A stretch of DNA of 64,000 bases, taken from NCBI GenBank assembly GCA_019637155.1, contig JAHBWE010000008.1, forward strand, positions 124,001 through 188,000, in the 5' to 3' direction. Of the stretch, positions 17,201-26,867 are shown piece by piece. The notes under the pieces were generated by a model. It had not been told where the DNA came from. It ran no database searches and was given only the letters and a program-made list of their open reading frames with translations. This DNA comes from Labilithrix sp. GTDB taxonomy: Bacteria; Myxococcota_A; Polyangia; Polyangiales; Polyangiaceae. Position 1 is the first letter of the stretch, and every line of letters begins with the position of its first letter. The translations under genes and the position numbers were made by a program.

Positions 17201-20200
17201 CGAGCTGCATCAGGATGTCGATGCGCTCACGCTCGGTCGTGACGACGTCGAGCTGCGACTCGAGCACGCGCACGAGCTCGGGCCACTGGTTCAGGATCTC
17301 GTAGACGCGGGCGAGGCCGCGGAGGCCCTGCAGGTTCTGCGGCTCGATCTCGATGACCTCGCGGAAGGTCTGCGCCGCCTTCTGCGGATCGTTCATCTCC
17401 TCGTTGAGGCCGCCGATCCGCAGCTTCGTCGCCGCGATCTCCGCCGCGTCTTCGAGCGCGCGGACCTTGCGCGTCAGGATGTCGACGAGCTGCTTCTTCT
17501 CGCCGCGTGACGCGTAGATGCGCTCCAGGTTCTCGATCGCCGGGATGAAGAGCCCGTCGACCTCGAGCGCGCGGTTGAAGTGGGTGACCGCCTGATCGGT
17601 CTGGCCCATCTGCGAGTCGAGGAGCTCACCGAGCTCGGTGAGGATCTCCTTCCGGTCCACGTCGCTGACCGCGACGTCGAGCGCGCGCGTGAGCGTCGCG
17701 CCGAGCTGCTGCCAGTTGCCGTTCTTGCGATAGAGCTGGCCCATCTGGCGCAGCGCGCCGACGTTGTTCGGGTCGAGCGCGACGATCTGCGCGTAGTAGG
17801 GCTGCGCGTACTCGGGGTGGCCGAGGTCGTCGCCGTACCACTTCGCGAGGTGGAGGCAGAGGCGGATCTTCTGCGTCGGCTCCGTCTGCGCCTGGAGCCA
17901 GTTGTTCGCGGTCTGGATCACCTCGCCCCAGCGCCCGGTCGCCTGCGCCATGCGCTCGAGGTACTTCGACGTCTCACGATCGTGGAAGTCGAGGCCGAGC
18001 GCGTTGATGAGCGCGTCGAGGGCTTGGTTCTTGTCGTCGAGCTTCTCCTCGAAGACCTTCGCGATGCGGCGGAGGAGGTCGGTCTGGTCGGCGACCTCCG
18101 CGCGTGTGTCGAGGCGTCCGAGGTAGAGCTCGATGAGCGGCTCCCACCGCGACGCGTTGGTGTGCAACTTCTCGAGCTGGAGGAACGCCTCGTCGTGGGT
18201 GTTGTCGATCTCGAGGATCTTCTGCCAGGCGGTGGTCGCCTTGTCCGGCTCGTCCACCGTCTCGCGCCACAGCTCGGCGACCTGACGGTACTCCTCGATC
18301 TTCTGCGCGGGGTCTTCGAGCGCCGCCGCGCGCTGCATCTTGACGTCGATGACGTCCGGCCACTGCTCCTGGCCGCGGTAGATCGCCTCGAGCGCGTCCA
18401 TCGCCTCGAAGTCGGGGCCGACCTCGAGGAGCTTCCGCCACGCGTCGGCCGCGTCGTACGGCTGCGAGAGCTGCTCGCCGTAGACCTTCCCGAGCTCGCG
18501 GAAGATCTCCTTCAGCTCCTCGGGATCGAACATCTGCGCCGCGCGGTCCACCTGCTGGTGGAGCGCGGTCACGAGCTCCTGCGCGTCGCCCTGGCGCCGC
18601 CGGATCGCGGCGATCGCGCGGAGCGCGGCGAGGTTCGCGTAGTCGATGTCGAGGACGCGGTTCCAGTCCTCGAGCGCGAGGTCGTCGCGCTCGAGCTTGC
18701 CCTCGAACGTGCGCGCCTTCCGCGTGAGGATGTTCACGCGGTCATCGTCGCTGTCGGCGATGTCGTATTGGCGCTCGAGGATGTCCACGAGCTCGCGCCA
18801 CATCTGCTGGCCCTCGAAGAGGTTCGAGAGCGCGGTGAGGGCCTCGGGGTCTTCGCCGCGGAGGTCGAGGACGACCTTCCACGTGTCGATCGCGCGGTGC
18901 GGATCGTTGAGGCGGTCCGACGCGAGGTGCGCGAGCCGCGCGCGGATCTCGGCCTCGGCCACGTCGCCGGAGGCGTTCTCGAGCTCGCGCTCGTAGACGC
19001 CGTTCAGCTCGACCCAGTTCTCCTGCCCCGCGTAGATGCGCGCGAGCGCCTGGATGGCGGGGTCGTGCGTCTTGTCGAGGCCGTCGAAGATCTGGCGGAA
19101 GGCGCGCGTCGCGTTCGGGATGTCCCCGATCCGCGACTCGTACACCTCGCCGAGGCGGGCGTAGAGCTCGGTGAGGTCCAGCTCGTCGGCCGGCGCGCGG
19201 ACGCGCATCTCGAGGATGCCGGCGAGGTCCGGCCACTGCTCGAGCGAGAGGTAGATGCGATCGAGGTTGGCGAGCGCCTCGAGGTCGAGCTCCTCGACGC
19301 TGAGGACGTAGCGGTACGTCTCGACCGCCTTCTCGACGTCGCCGAGATCGTCCTCGAACGTCTTCGCGAGGCGGCGGCCGATCGAGCACTGCACCGTCTT
19401 GTCGTTGTGCAAGCCGAGGATGTCGGCGTACGCGTTCGCGAGCGTCTCCCAGCCGTTGTCGATCGACCCGGCGAGGCGCGGCGCCTCCTCGCTCGACTTC
19501 TCGTCGAGCGGGAACTCCTTCAGCGCGCGGATGTACACGTCGAGCGTGCGCACCGGATCCATCAGCTTGTCTTCGAGGAGCTCCGCGATGCGGTAGTACG
19601 CGGCGAGGCGCTCCTCGTTGTTCGTCTCCGGGTTCGGCGGCGTGTGGTTGAGCTGCGCCTCGTGAACCGCGACGAGCTTCTCCCACTCCCCGGCGGCGCG
19701 GTAGAGCGGCTCGAGGATCTCGGCGATCTCGACCTGCTTGATGCCGTTCGAGAAGAGGCCCTCGAGCGCGCCGGCGGCGTTCTCGTGCTCGGGCGCGGCG
19801 GAGAGGACGTCGCGGTAGGCCGCGATCGCCGCGTCGACGTTGCCGAGGTTCGCCTGCTGGACCTGGCCGAGGCGGAACTTGAACTCGAGGATCTCGTCGG
19901 GCGTCTGCCCGATCTCGGCCTCGCGCTCGAGGATCGCCGCGAGGTCGGCCCAGCGCTCGGTGAAGACGTAGAGGCGATCGAGCGAGCGGACCGCGTTCTG
20001 GTTCTCGGGCTCGACCTCGACGACGCGGCGGTAGCGGCCGATCGCGTTGTCGACGTCCTCGAGCTGCACCTCGTAGATCTGGGCCAAGCGAAGGCCCAGC
20101 TCGACGAAGCGATCGGGCTGCTCCTCCGCGAGCTTGTCGAGCTCGACGTCGTAGAGCTGCGCGACCTGCGGCCAGCGGTTCACCACCATCGCGAGGCGCT

Positions 20201-23200
20201 CGAGGTTCTGGAGCGTCGCCTCGTTGCCGTTGTCGAGCGTGAGCGCGCGCGCGTACGTGTCGAACGCCTGGCCGTGGTTCTCGAGCGCGTCCTCGTAGAG
20301 GCGCGCGATGCGGTGGAGGAGGTCCACCTTCTGGAACTGATCGTCCGCGTGCGCGACCTGCACCTCGTGGACGGAGATGAGCTTCGGCCAGTCCTGCGAC
20401 GCCTCGTAGACCGGCTCGAGGACGGCGGCCGCGCCGAGCGGATCTTGCGTCCCGGCCTTGAGGCCCTCGAGCGCCTGGAGCGTCGGCTCGTGATCGACCT
20501 GGCGCTGGAGGATCTCGCGGTAGAGCTCCACCGAGCGCACCACGTCCTCGAGCCGCTTCTCGTAGAGCTCGGCGATCCGGTACTGGAAGCTGATCGCCTC
20601 GCTCGGGTCGTCGCACATCTCCGACTCGCGCGTCAGGATGCCGAGGAGCTCCTGCCAGTTCTGCGCTTGCTCGTAAAGGACGTCGAGGCGCGAGAGGGCC
20701 TGGAGGTCGTCGGGATCGAGCTCGAGGATCTTCGTGTACGTCTCGATCGCCTGCTCGACGGAGCCGAGCTCGCGCTCGTAGACCGCGCCGACCTGGTAGT
20801 AGATGCGCTTCTTCTCGTCGGGATCGCCGACGAGGTCCGCCTTCCGCTCGTAGACCTGGAGGAGGTCCTGCCAGCGCGAGAGGCCGAGGTACCGCTTGAT
20901 GAGCGCGTCGAGCGCGCGGACGTCGTCTTCGTCGATCGCGAGGACCTTCTGGTAGACCGCGATCGCGTCCTCCGGCTTCTCGAGGACGTCCTCCTCGATC
21001 GCCGCCGCCTGGAAGAGCGCGTCCTTCTGGTCGTTCGGCTCGACGAGGATGAGCGCCTTGCGCTGGAGGATCTGCGACAGCTCCGCGTAGCGCTCCGTCA
21101 CGCGGTAGAGGCGCTCGAGCGACTCCGCCGCCGCGAGGTGGCCGGGGTCGATCTCGAGGACGCGGGTGTAGAGCGCGATCGCGGTGTCGACGTTGCCGAT
21201 GTCGGCCTCGTAGACGCGCGCGCTCATCATCGTGAGCGCCGCGCCGAGCGCGGGATCGTTCGCGACGACCTCCTCGCCGAGCTGGCGGTACACCGAGGCG
21301 AGGTCTTCGAAGCGGCCGGTCGCGCGGGCGACGCGGTCGATCGCGGTCTGGGTCTGCTCGTTCGCGGGGTCCTCGCGCAGGGCGCGCGCGAGGGTCGAGA
21401 ACGCGTTGTTCAGATCGGCGGCGGCGTCTTCGTAGAGCTGCGCGATCTGGTGGAGGAGCTCGACGCGGCGGTTCGGATCGTCCGAGCGCCGCACCTGCAC
21501 CTCGTGCGCGCCGATGAGCTTCGCGTAGTCGCCGATCTGGCGGTACAGCGGCTCGAGGAGGTCGGCGATGACGAGCTCGTGGGCCGGATCCTGCCCTAGC
21601 CGCTCGAGCGCGCCGAGCGCCTCCGCGTTCTGGATGTCCCGCTCGAGGACGGAGCGGTAGCCGTCGATCGCCTGCTCGATCTGGCCCATCTGCGTCTCGC
21701 GCAGCGCCGCGAGGCGGAGCATGAGCGCGATCTGCTGCTCCTCGTCGGCCGCGAGGGCGAGCTGCGCCTCGAGGTTCTCGGCGAGGTCGCTCCACATGTG
21801 TTGGCGCGTGAAGAGCGCGTCGAGCGCGGCGAGCGCGGTCTGCGACGCAGGGTCGAGCTCGAGGACGCGCTTGTAGCAGGACACCGCGTCGTCGGGACGC
21901 GAGAGCTGCTCGTCGTAGATGCGCGCCATGCGGACGTAGAGCTGCTCGCGGAGCTCCGGCTCCGCGGTCTGCTCGATGCGGCGCTCGGTGACGCTGATGA
22001 GATCGGTCCACCGCTCGGTGCGCGTGAAGAGCGCCTCGAGCGCGTCGAGCGCCTCCGCGTCGGCGGGGTCGAGCGACAGCACGTGGAGGTAGCCCTTCGC
22101 CGCGTCGTCGACGAGGCCGAGGGCTTCGTCCTCGATCCGCGCGCTGAGCATCCAGTAGCTCCGCGCGAGCTGCGCGTCGGTGAGGCCCTCCGCGATCGAC
22201 TCGTAGAGGTCGGTCAGCGCCTTCCACGCGTTCGAGACCTCGGCGATGTGCTGGATCTCCGCCCGCGTCTCGCCGTGGTGCGGCTGCTCGCGGAGCGCGG
22301 CGGCGAGCGCGTTGAACGCGCGCGCGTGGTCGTTCAGCATCTCGGAGGAGACGCGCGCGACCTTGCGCAGGAGCTGGACGCGCTTGTCGGAGTCGCCCTC
22401 GCTCTGGGCGAGGATCTCGAGCGCGACGAGGAGCTTCGGCCAGTCGCTCCGCTCCTCGTAGATGTTCTCGAGGATCGCGGCCGCCTCGCCGCGGAGCTGC
22501 TCGTTCTGCAGCAGCGCCTCGAGCGCCTCGCGCGCGCCCTGGTGCTGCGAGTCGAGGAAGAGGATCTCGCGGTAGTTCTCGAGCGCGCCGGCGGGGTCGC
22601 CGGTGTACCGCTCGAGCGTCTGGCCGAGGCGGAACTTGAGGTCCACCATCTCGCCTTCGTTCACGTCGAGCTCGATGCGGCGGCGCAGCGTGTCGACGTA
22701 CGGGTCCCAGCGCTCGAGCTGACCGTAGAGGATGTCGAGCGCGCGGAGCGCGTGCGCGTCGGTCGGCTCGTCCTCGAGGACGGCGTTGTAAGTGTCGATC
22801 GCGCGATCGAGGTCCTTCACCTCGGTCTCGTACAGCTTCGCGATCTCGTAGCTGATCTGCTTCTTCTCGTCGTGCTCGGTCGAGAGGTCGCGGCGCTTCT
22901 CGTAGATGCCGAGGAGGTCGGCGTAGCGCGACGTCGTGCGGTAGAGGCGCTCGAGCGCGGCGAGCGCCTCCGCGTTCTCGCTGTCGGCGTCGTACACCGC
23001 GCGGAACGCGTCGAGCGCCTCGTCGACCTGGTTCATCTCCTCGACGAGGACGCGACCGAGCTTGAGGCGGAGCGTGATCGCGAGCTGGGCGTCGCCGGCG
23101 TTCATCGCGTCGTCGATCGCTTGGCGGTAGGCCTGCTGGACCTCCTCCCACTGCCCGGTCGCCTTCGCGGCGCGCTCGACGTCCACCGTCGTCTGCTCGT

Positions 23201-25727
23201 CCGACGGAGCGAGCACGAACGCGGACAGGTAGCGCGCGAACGCCTTGCCCGGATCGCGGACCTTGCCCTCGTAGAGGGAGGCGACCTCGCGCAGGAGCGC
23301 GAGCTTCGAGTACGGGTCCTCCTCGTGACCGAGCTTCACCTCGATCGCGTTCGCGAGCGCCTTGCTGTTGCCGGCCTGCGAGTAGATCGGGATGAGGGCC
23401 TCCGCCGCGCGGAGGTTCTGCGGATCGAGCTCGAGCGCCTTCTCGTAGGCGCGCGCGGCGCGGTCGTTCTTCTGCTTCTTGTCCGCCCAGAGCTCGGCGA
23501 TCTTGAAGAGCATCCCGATCTTGGCTTCGGGGTTGGTCTCCTTGCCTTCTTGCTGCTCGAGGACGCGGATGAACTCGTCCCACTTGCCGCTCTCGGCGTA
23601 GAAGACCTCGAGGTCGTCCCAGCGACCGAGCGCGAGGTACTTCTTCTTGAGGGCCTCCTGCGCCTTGCGGTCGTTCGGCTCGATCGCGAGGAGCGCGCGC
23701 CAGGCGCTGACCGCGCCCTCGTCGTTGCTCAGGCGATCGCCGTAGATCGTGCCGAGCTTCGTGAGGATCTGGACCTTCGCCGCGTTGTCGAAGGTGACCT
23801 CGGCCTGCTTCTCGAGGACCTGCGCGAGCGTGTCGTAGTCCTTGTTGCGCTCGTAAAGGCCGGCGAGCGCGCCGAGCGCCTCGGCGTTCGACGGATCGCT
23901 CTCGAGGACCTGGCCCCAGAGCTCGATGCAGACGTCCGGCTTCTTGACGCGCTCGGTCGCGAGCTTCGCGATCTCGAGGAACTTCCGCGCGCGCTCGTCG
24001 CCGTAGAGGCGCTCCGCCTCCCTCCGCTCGAGACCGAGGAGCTTCTCCCAGTCTCGACGCTTTTCGTACATTCCACGGAGGTAGTCGATCGCGCTCCGGT
24101 TCTCCGGATCGATCGCGATGACCGCCTCGTAGGCCTTCACCGCCTCCGCCTGGTTGGCGAACTTGCCGGTGTAGAGCTCGGCTGCCTTCGTGTAGAGGGC
24201 GACCTTCTCGTCGGGCTCGGGCACGAGCTGCGCGAGCTGGAGGAGCGTCTTGACGTACTCGTTGTAGCGCTTGTTCGCCTCTTGCTTGTCGGCGAGCGCG
24301 CGGAGCTCCGCGATCTTGCCGGGATCGCCGGCGGGGGGGACGCTGGCGGCGGGCGGTGCGCTCACCTGCGCGGGCGGCGCGCTCACCTGCGCGGGCGGCG
24401 CGCTCACTTGCTGCGGGGGCTGCTCGCTGACGACGACGGGCGCGGGCGGCGGCTCGGAGACGAGCGGCTTCGGCGGCTCGCTGACCACCGCCGCGGGCGG
24501 CGGCACGCTCTGGCGAACCGGGGGAACCGTGTCGCGCGGGGAGGGCGTCGGCGCGGGCGGCGGCACGCTCTGGCGGACCGGCGGCGGGATCGACGGTGTC
24601 TTCTGCTGCTGCCCGAGCGGCTCGCCGATCTGCGCCTCGAAGGCACGGAGGATCGGGTGCTCGGGCGAGATCTGGTTGAGCCGCTCGAACACCGTGCGCG
24701 CGCGGATCAAGTTGCCGAGCTGACGCCACGCGATCGTGCCCGCCTGCGCGAGGAGGAAGGTCGCGTTGCCGTTCTCGCCGGCGCCGGTGACGGCCTCTTC
24801 GGCGAGCGTGAGCACGCGATCCCAGTCGCCGCCCTTCCGGCCGTACGCGTCGCGGAGGTAGTGGAAGGCGCCCTCGTTCTCGGGATCGAGCTTGATCGAC
24901 TCCTCGAGGTACTTCGAGCCGCTGTCGACGTTCTGATGACGCGAGACCCAGCGCGTGCCGAAGACGAGCGCGAGGTGCGCGCGGCGGACGCGATCCGGCT
25001 CCGCCTGGAGGAGGCGCGTCTGGAACTGATCGAGTTGATCGAGCTGCCCCGCCTCCGCGAGCGCGCCCTCGAAGAGCGCGGCGGCCTGCTTGTCGCTCGG
25101 GTCCGCGGCGTAGGCCTCCTGCAGCAGCGCGAGCACGCCGTCCGGCTGGAAGCGGCGCGTGATGCGCGCGGCGCGCAGGTAGAGGCGGCAGCGCGCAGCG
25201 GGCTCCGCGGAGGCGGCGGCGCTCTGGAGCGCAGCGACGTGCTGCTCCCAGGAGCCGCTCTCGGCCTGCACGTCCTCGAGGCACGCGCGCGCGTCGGCGT
25301 TGCTGCCGCCGCTCGTCGCGAGCGAGCGCGCGTACGTGCTCGTCGCCTTGTCGTAGTCGCCCATGTCGCAAAGGACGTCGGCGAGCTCGAGGAGGAGCGC
25401 GCTCGCGACCTCCCCTTCTTTGTGCGTGCGCAGCTCCAGCTCGAGGAGCTTCTGCACCATGTTCAGCTTGCCGAGGCTCCAGTACACCGCGCGCGCGGCT
25501 TCGAGGCTCTCGCCGAGCGCCGGATTGAGCTTGTACGCGTCCTGGAAGTGCTTCAGCGCTTTGACGCCGGAGAGAAACTTCGACTCCAGCACCTTGCCGA
25601 GACGCAGATGGAAGCTCGCCTTCGACTCGTTCGCAGTCGTCGACTGGATGCCTTTTTCGAGCTCCTCGACGAGCCCCTGCCAGTCACGAACGGTTTCGAG
25701 CTGCTTCAGACGTTCCTGAAGTTCCAT
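14289..25727 (-). CDS. gltI: Giant cytoplasmic TPR protein GltI/AgmK
   Basis: 3812 residues, almost the same length as I recall for M. xanthus AgmK/GltI, with no signal peptide. Residues 1-370 are TPR-like. A Pro-rich linker (about 372-465) holds two near-identical VRQSVPPP blocks and three QVSAPPA copies. From there to about 3515 the chain is a tandem array with a ~73-residue period (WxxLxxxYE...YxxxLExDPxxxxALxxLxxLY), two helical hairpins per period, some 40 copies. The last ~295 residues form a separate domain with a possible degenerate M48-like segment near 3655-3675. GltI is described as a cytoplasmic scaffold of the gliding complex. Context agrees: gltG, gltE, gltD and gltC lie upstream on the same strand. 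The ~3.5-kb antisense open frames over this gene are codon-bias shadows. Confidence 0.9.
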   Translation of the reverse strand: MELQERLKQLETVRDWQGLVEELEKGIQSTTANESKASFHLRLGKVLESKFLSGVKALKHFQDAYKLNPALGESLEAARAVYWSLGKLNMVQKLLELELRTHKEGEVASALLLELADVLCDMGDYDKATSTYARSLATSGGSNADARACLEDVQAESGSWEQHVAALQSAAASAEPAARCRLYLRAARITRRFQPDGVLALLQEAYAADPSDKQAAALFEGALAEAGQLDQLDQFQTRLLQAEPDRVRRAHLALVFGTRWVSRHQNVDSGSKYLEESIKLDPENEGAFHYLRDAYGRKGGDWDRVLTLAEEAVTGAGENGNATFLLAQAGTIAWRQLGNLIRARTVFERLNQISPEHPILRAFEAQIGEPLGQQQKTPSIPPPVRQSVPPPAPTPSPRDTVPPVRQSVPPPAAVVSEPPKPLVSEPPPAPVVVSEQPPQQVSAPPAQVSAPPAQVSAPPAASVPPAGDPGKIAELRALADKQEANKRYNEYVKTLLQLAQLVPEPDEKVALYTKAAELYTGKFANQAEAVKAYEAVIAIDPENRSAIDYLRGMYEKRRDWEKLLGLERREAERLYGDERARKFLEIAKLATERVKKPDVCIELWGQVLESDPSNAEALGALAGLYERNKDYDTLAQVLEKQAEVTFDNAAKVQILTKLGTIYGDRLSNDEGAVSAWRALLAIEPNDRKAQEALKKKYLALGRWDDLEVFYAESGKWDEFIRVLEQQEGKETNPEAKIGMLFKIAELWADKKQKNDRAARAYEKALELDPQNLRAAEALIPIYSQAGNSKALANAIEVKLGHEEDPYSKLALLREVASLYEGKVRDPGKAFARYLSAFVLAPSDEQTTVDVERAAKATGQWEEVQQAYRQAIDDAMNAGDAQLAITLRLKLGRVLVEEMNQVDEALDAFRAVYDADSENAEALAALERLYRTTSRYADLLGIYEKRRDLSTEHDEKKQISYEIAKLYETEVKDLDRAIDTYNAVLEDEPTDAHALRALDILYGQLERWDPYVDTLRRRIELDVNEGEMVDLKFRLGQTLERYTGDPAGALENYREILFLDSQHQGAREALEALLQNEQLRGEAAAILENIYEERSDWPKLLVALEILAQSEGDSDKRVQLLRKVARVSSEMLNDHARAFNALAAALREQPHHGETRAEIQHIAEVSNAWKALTDLYESIAEGLTDAQLARSYWMLSARIEDEALGLVDDAAKGYLHVLSLDPADAEALDALEALFTRTERWTDLISVTERRIEQTAEPELREQLYVRMARIYDEQLSRPDDAVSCYKRVLELDPASQTALAALDALFTRQHMWSDLAENLEAQLALAADEEQQIALMLRLAALRETQMGQIEQAIDGYRSVLERDIQNAEALGALERLGQDPAHELVIADLLEPLYRQIGDYAKLIGAHEVQVRRSDDPNRRVELLHQIAQLYEDAAADLNNAFSTLARALREDPANEQTQTAIDRVARATGRFEDLASVYRQLGEEVVANDPALGAALTMMSARVYEADIGNVDTAIALYTRVLEIDPGHLAAAESLERLYRVTERYAELSQILQRKALILVEPNDQKDALFQAAAIEEDVLEKPEDAIAVYQKVLAIDEDDVRALDALIKRYLGLSRWQDLLQVYERKADLVGDPDEKKRIYYQVGAVYERELGSVEQAIETYTKILELDPDDLQALSRLDVLYEQAQNWQELLGILTRESEMCDDPSEAISFQYRIAELYEKRLEDVVRSVELYREILQRQVDHEPTLQALEGLKAGTQDPLGAAAVLEPVYEASQDWPKLISVHEVQVAHADDQFQKVDLLHRIARLYEDALENHGQAFDTYARALTLDNGNEATLQNLERLAMVVNRWPQVAQLYDVELDKLAEEQPDRFVELGLRLAQIYEVQLEDVDNAIGRYRRVVEVEPENQNAVRSLDRLYVFTERWADLAAILEREAEIGQTPDEILEFKFRLGQVQQANLGNVDAAIAAYRDVLSAAPEHENAAGALEGLFSNGIKQVEIAEILEPLYRAAGEWEKLVAVHEAQLNHTPPNPETNNEERLAAYYRIAELLEDKLMDPVRTLDVYIRALKEFPLDEKSSEEAPRLAGSIDNGWETLANAYADILGLHNDKTVQCSIGRRLAKTFEDDLGDVEKAVETYRYVLSVEELDLEALANLDRIYLSLEQWPDLAGILEMRVRAPADELDLTELYARLGEVYESRIGDIPNATRAFRQIFDGLDKTHDPAIQALARIYAGQENWVELNGVYERELENASGDVAEAEIRARLAHLASDRLNDPHRAIDTWKVVLDLRGEDPEALTALSNLFEGQQMWRELVDILERQYDIADSDDDRVNILTRKARTFEGKLERDDLALEDWNRVLDIDYANLAALRAIAAIRRRQGDAQELVTALHQQVDRAAQMFDPEELKEIFRELGKVYGEQLSQPYDAADAWRKLLEVGPDFEAMDALEAIYRGQEQWPDVIDVKMQRAAALEDPAQKIEEYRQVAELWRETVDEPDKATTAWQKILEIDNTHDEAFLQLEKLHTNASRWEPLIELYLGRLDTRAEVADQTDLLRRIAKVFEEKLDDKNQALDALINALGLDFHDRETSKYLERMAQATGRWGEVIQTANNWLQAQTEPTQKIRLCLHLAKWYGDDLGHPEYAQPYYAQIVALDPNNVGALRQMGQLYRKNGNWQQLGATLTRALDVAVSDVDRKEILTELGELLDSQMGQTDQAVTHFNRALEVDGLFIPAIENLERIYASRGEKKQLVDILTRKVRALEDAAEIAATKLRIGGLNEEMNDPQKAAQTFREVIEIEPQNLQGLRGLARVYEILNQWPELVRVLESQLDVVTTERERIDILMQLANIHEEHFLKADIAAQRLEQVLEIDPNHEEAYFALERCYRKLRQWVELINVYERHISATLDRKTKIDLYASIAQVYADEIEDTERAIDAYRNIVDLDDVNLPALEALSKLYDKQGDASQAIDYMTRVAELTQDTKQRVESYYKIGKALDEKLGDRVSAQDRFEMALDLDPSHIATLGALRQIAMDNADYDKAARYIDQEQSYTPAPRQRARLLCELGRLREEMLGDHDSAVLAWEAAFEADPENEEAAMPLVDEYIVKEEWEKAEPLLDMLTRKAGKRDRGEQHSLYNKLGQVTAALGRDEKAHKAYQAAHQLDLTDQVTIRGLAEVAFRLKDWGASLTNFQKVLTALSEDQTEERADVYSKLGAIKREQGQAKQAINNFEKALGVDASHRPTLEAMVGIYTDLKDWKQVVHYKRQILDSIVDGDERFKVLQDIADIWQDNDKNPAKAIEALEDAKDLQPDNRPLLNKMLPLYEATQNWAKMIDTIQAIADMEKDNARKAKFIFTIAQLYRDKMQDQDRAVEQFNEALDLNPSYLEAFERINKILTAQKDWKQLERAFRKMLRRLSTSNAGNPDLEFNLWHNLGLIYRDRLSDINSAIEAFKMATRFKDEPVERQILAELYESTDQLEAAVGEHSQVLQKDPLRVDPYRALYKLALKMHDYDRAWCMCSALAFLHKADEEEQRFFEDYRPRAMIQVKSRLDNEQWVKNLFHKDENIFIGKIFEMVTPAAIVAKTQALAKAKQLPVLDRRFKQDPATSTVTFAKTFGWAAQVLGIQLPDLYVRNDVAGALLAVPSRPPASVAGQNVLTGYTPQELTFIVGKHLSYYRGEHYIKNLFPTLGELKVVFFSAIKIIQPEFNVPAEMAQAVNMTAAEFVKYMQPVERDSLRLVVHKFIEDGAKADLKRWMQAVDVTGARAGLLLCADLEIAKKIIAAEPQLPGDLPPPDKLKELIMFSVSEQYLALRKALGIAVG

Positions 25728-25796
25728 GGATTCCCTCGGTTATCCAAACCGAAAAAGGCAGGACGCAAGGCGCGCCGGCCGGTGAGGAAGGCTAAC

Positions 25797-25831
25797 AAGA
25801 ACCGTCCGAGATTTGGGAACGGTTCTTTTGG
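25797..25831. terminator. Probable bidirectional terminator between the TPR lipoprotein gene and gltI
   Basis: AAGAACCGT (25797-25805) pairs perfectly with ACGGTTCTT (25819-25827) around a 13-nt loop, with a T run on the plus-strand side. It stands 76 nt after the stop of the 25907-26821 gene and 70 nt before the gltI start, so gltI probably has its own promoter. Confidence 0.5.
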
Positions 25832-25906
25832 CTTCCGGCACGTTCGGCGCCCTCGAGCTTTTGTATTGCGAGATGTCGTCGCTTGTGAGCGCTTCGGTCG
25901 CGCAGC

Positions 25907-26821
25907 TTACTGAAGTGTGCCGCCGAGCTTCGTCGCGAGCTGCTGGGCCTGCGTGCACTGGTCGGCGTACCGCTGCGCCGCCGCCCCCTTGCACACGACC
26001 TTCTGGAAGCTCTGGAGGTTCGACATCGCCTCGCTCTTGCGAGGTGTCGGGAGCGTGGCGTACGCCGCGCCGAGGTTGAAATACGCGATCGGCTGCCCCG
26101 GCTCGTTGCATTGGCCGCATGCCTTCTTCGCCGCCTCGTACTCGGTGAGCGCCTTCTGCGGGTCCTTCTTGCGATCGTAGATGTCGCCGAGGAGGGAGTG
26201 GATGTTGAAGAGGGCCTTGTCGCCTTCCTTCGCGAACGGGAGGCCCTGGACGAGGACCTGCTCGGCGAGGTCGATGTAGTTCAGGTTCTTGTAGAGGTCC
26301 GCGAGGTACCCGTAGAACGAGAGCTCGTCGGGCTTCGTCATGATCGCCTTCGAGTACGACTGAATGGCGCTCGCCTCGTCGTCGAGGTGGAAGAAGACCT
26401 CGGCGAGGTCGAAGTGCGCGTCGGCGATGTTGGGGTCGAGCTTGATCGCCTCTTCGAGCGGCTGCTTCGCGTCGCCCCAGCCGGTGGGGCCCTTCTCGGC
26501 CTGCTTGATCAGCGCGTGCCCATGCTGCGCGTAGTAGTTGGCGAACTTCGGCGCCGCCTTCTCCGCGCGGACGCACGTGGAGACGACTTTGTCCCACGCC
26601 TCTTTCTTCTGGTACGCGTTCGCGAGCTTCCCGAGGATCTTGTGGTTGGTGGGGTCGAGGTTCGCGGCCTGCTCGTACTTCGAGATCGCGCCGTCGATGT
26701 TGTTCGCCTTCCGGTCCTGGTCCCCCTCGTTCGCGAGGTTGACGGCTTCGATGTTGTTACGGCTGCACCCCGTGACCGAGAGCGCCGCAATCGCCAGACC
26801 CGCTGCCAGAAGCCTCTTCAT
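25907..26821 (-). CDS. TPR-repeat lipoprotein in the glt cluster
   Basis: 304 residues from ATG 26821; the lipobox is LSVTGC with Cys at about residue 19. Tandem TPR units follow from about residue 30 (AISKYEQAANLDPTNHKILG; AIKLDPNIADAHFDLAEVFF) to about 220. The C-terminal part has several Cys (KKACGQCNEPG, VVCKG, ADQCTQ), possibly disulfides in the periplasm. It lies between gltG and gltI on the same strand, where M. xanthus has gltH and other genes, but it is not a beta barrel and so is not GltH. It may be a periplasmic or OM-attached adaptor. The 13 codons upstream of the chosen Met are disfavoured because they would bury the signal sequence. Confidence 0.85.
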   Translation of the reverse strand: MKRLLAAGLAIAALSVTGCSRNNIEAVNLANEGDQDRKANNIDGAISKYEQAANLDPTNHKILGKLANAYQKKEAWDKVVSTCVRAEKAAPKFANYYAQHGHALIKQAEKGPTGWGDAKQPLEEAIKLDPNIADAHFDLAEVFFHLDDEASAIQSYSKAIMTKPDELSFYGYLADLYKNLNYIDLAEQVLVQGLPFAKEGDKALFNIHSLLGDIYDRKKDPQKALTEYEAAKKACGQCNEPGQPIAYFNLGAAYATLPTPRKSEAMSNLQSFQKVVCKGAAAQRYADQCTQAQQLATKLGGTLQ

Positions 26822-26867
26822 CGCGACGCGAGCATACGAAACTCGCGCGCGTTCTACCAAGTCTCTT

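Noticed and set aside
14256..25913. Three very long open frames on the plus strand (about 14256-17510, 17580-21599, 21798-25913)
   Set aside because: They mirror the gltI gene. Their translations are Leu/Arg/Glu/Val-rich repeats created by the antisense of GC-biased TPR codons, with no known domain.
25907..26821. GltH
   Set aside because: It lies in the interval where gltH would be expected, but it is a TPR lipoprotein and not a beta barrel.
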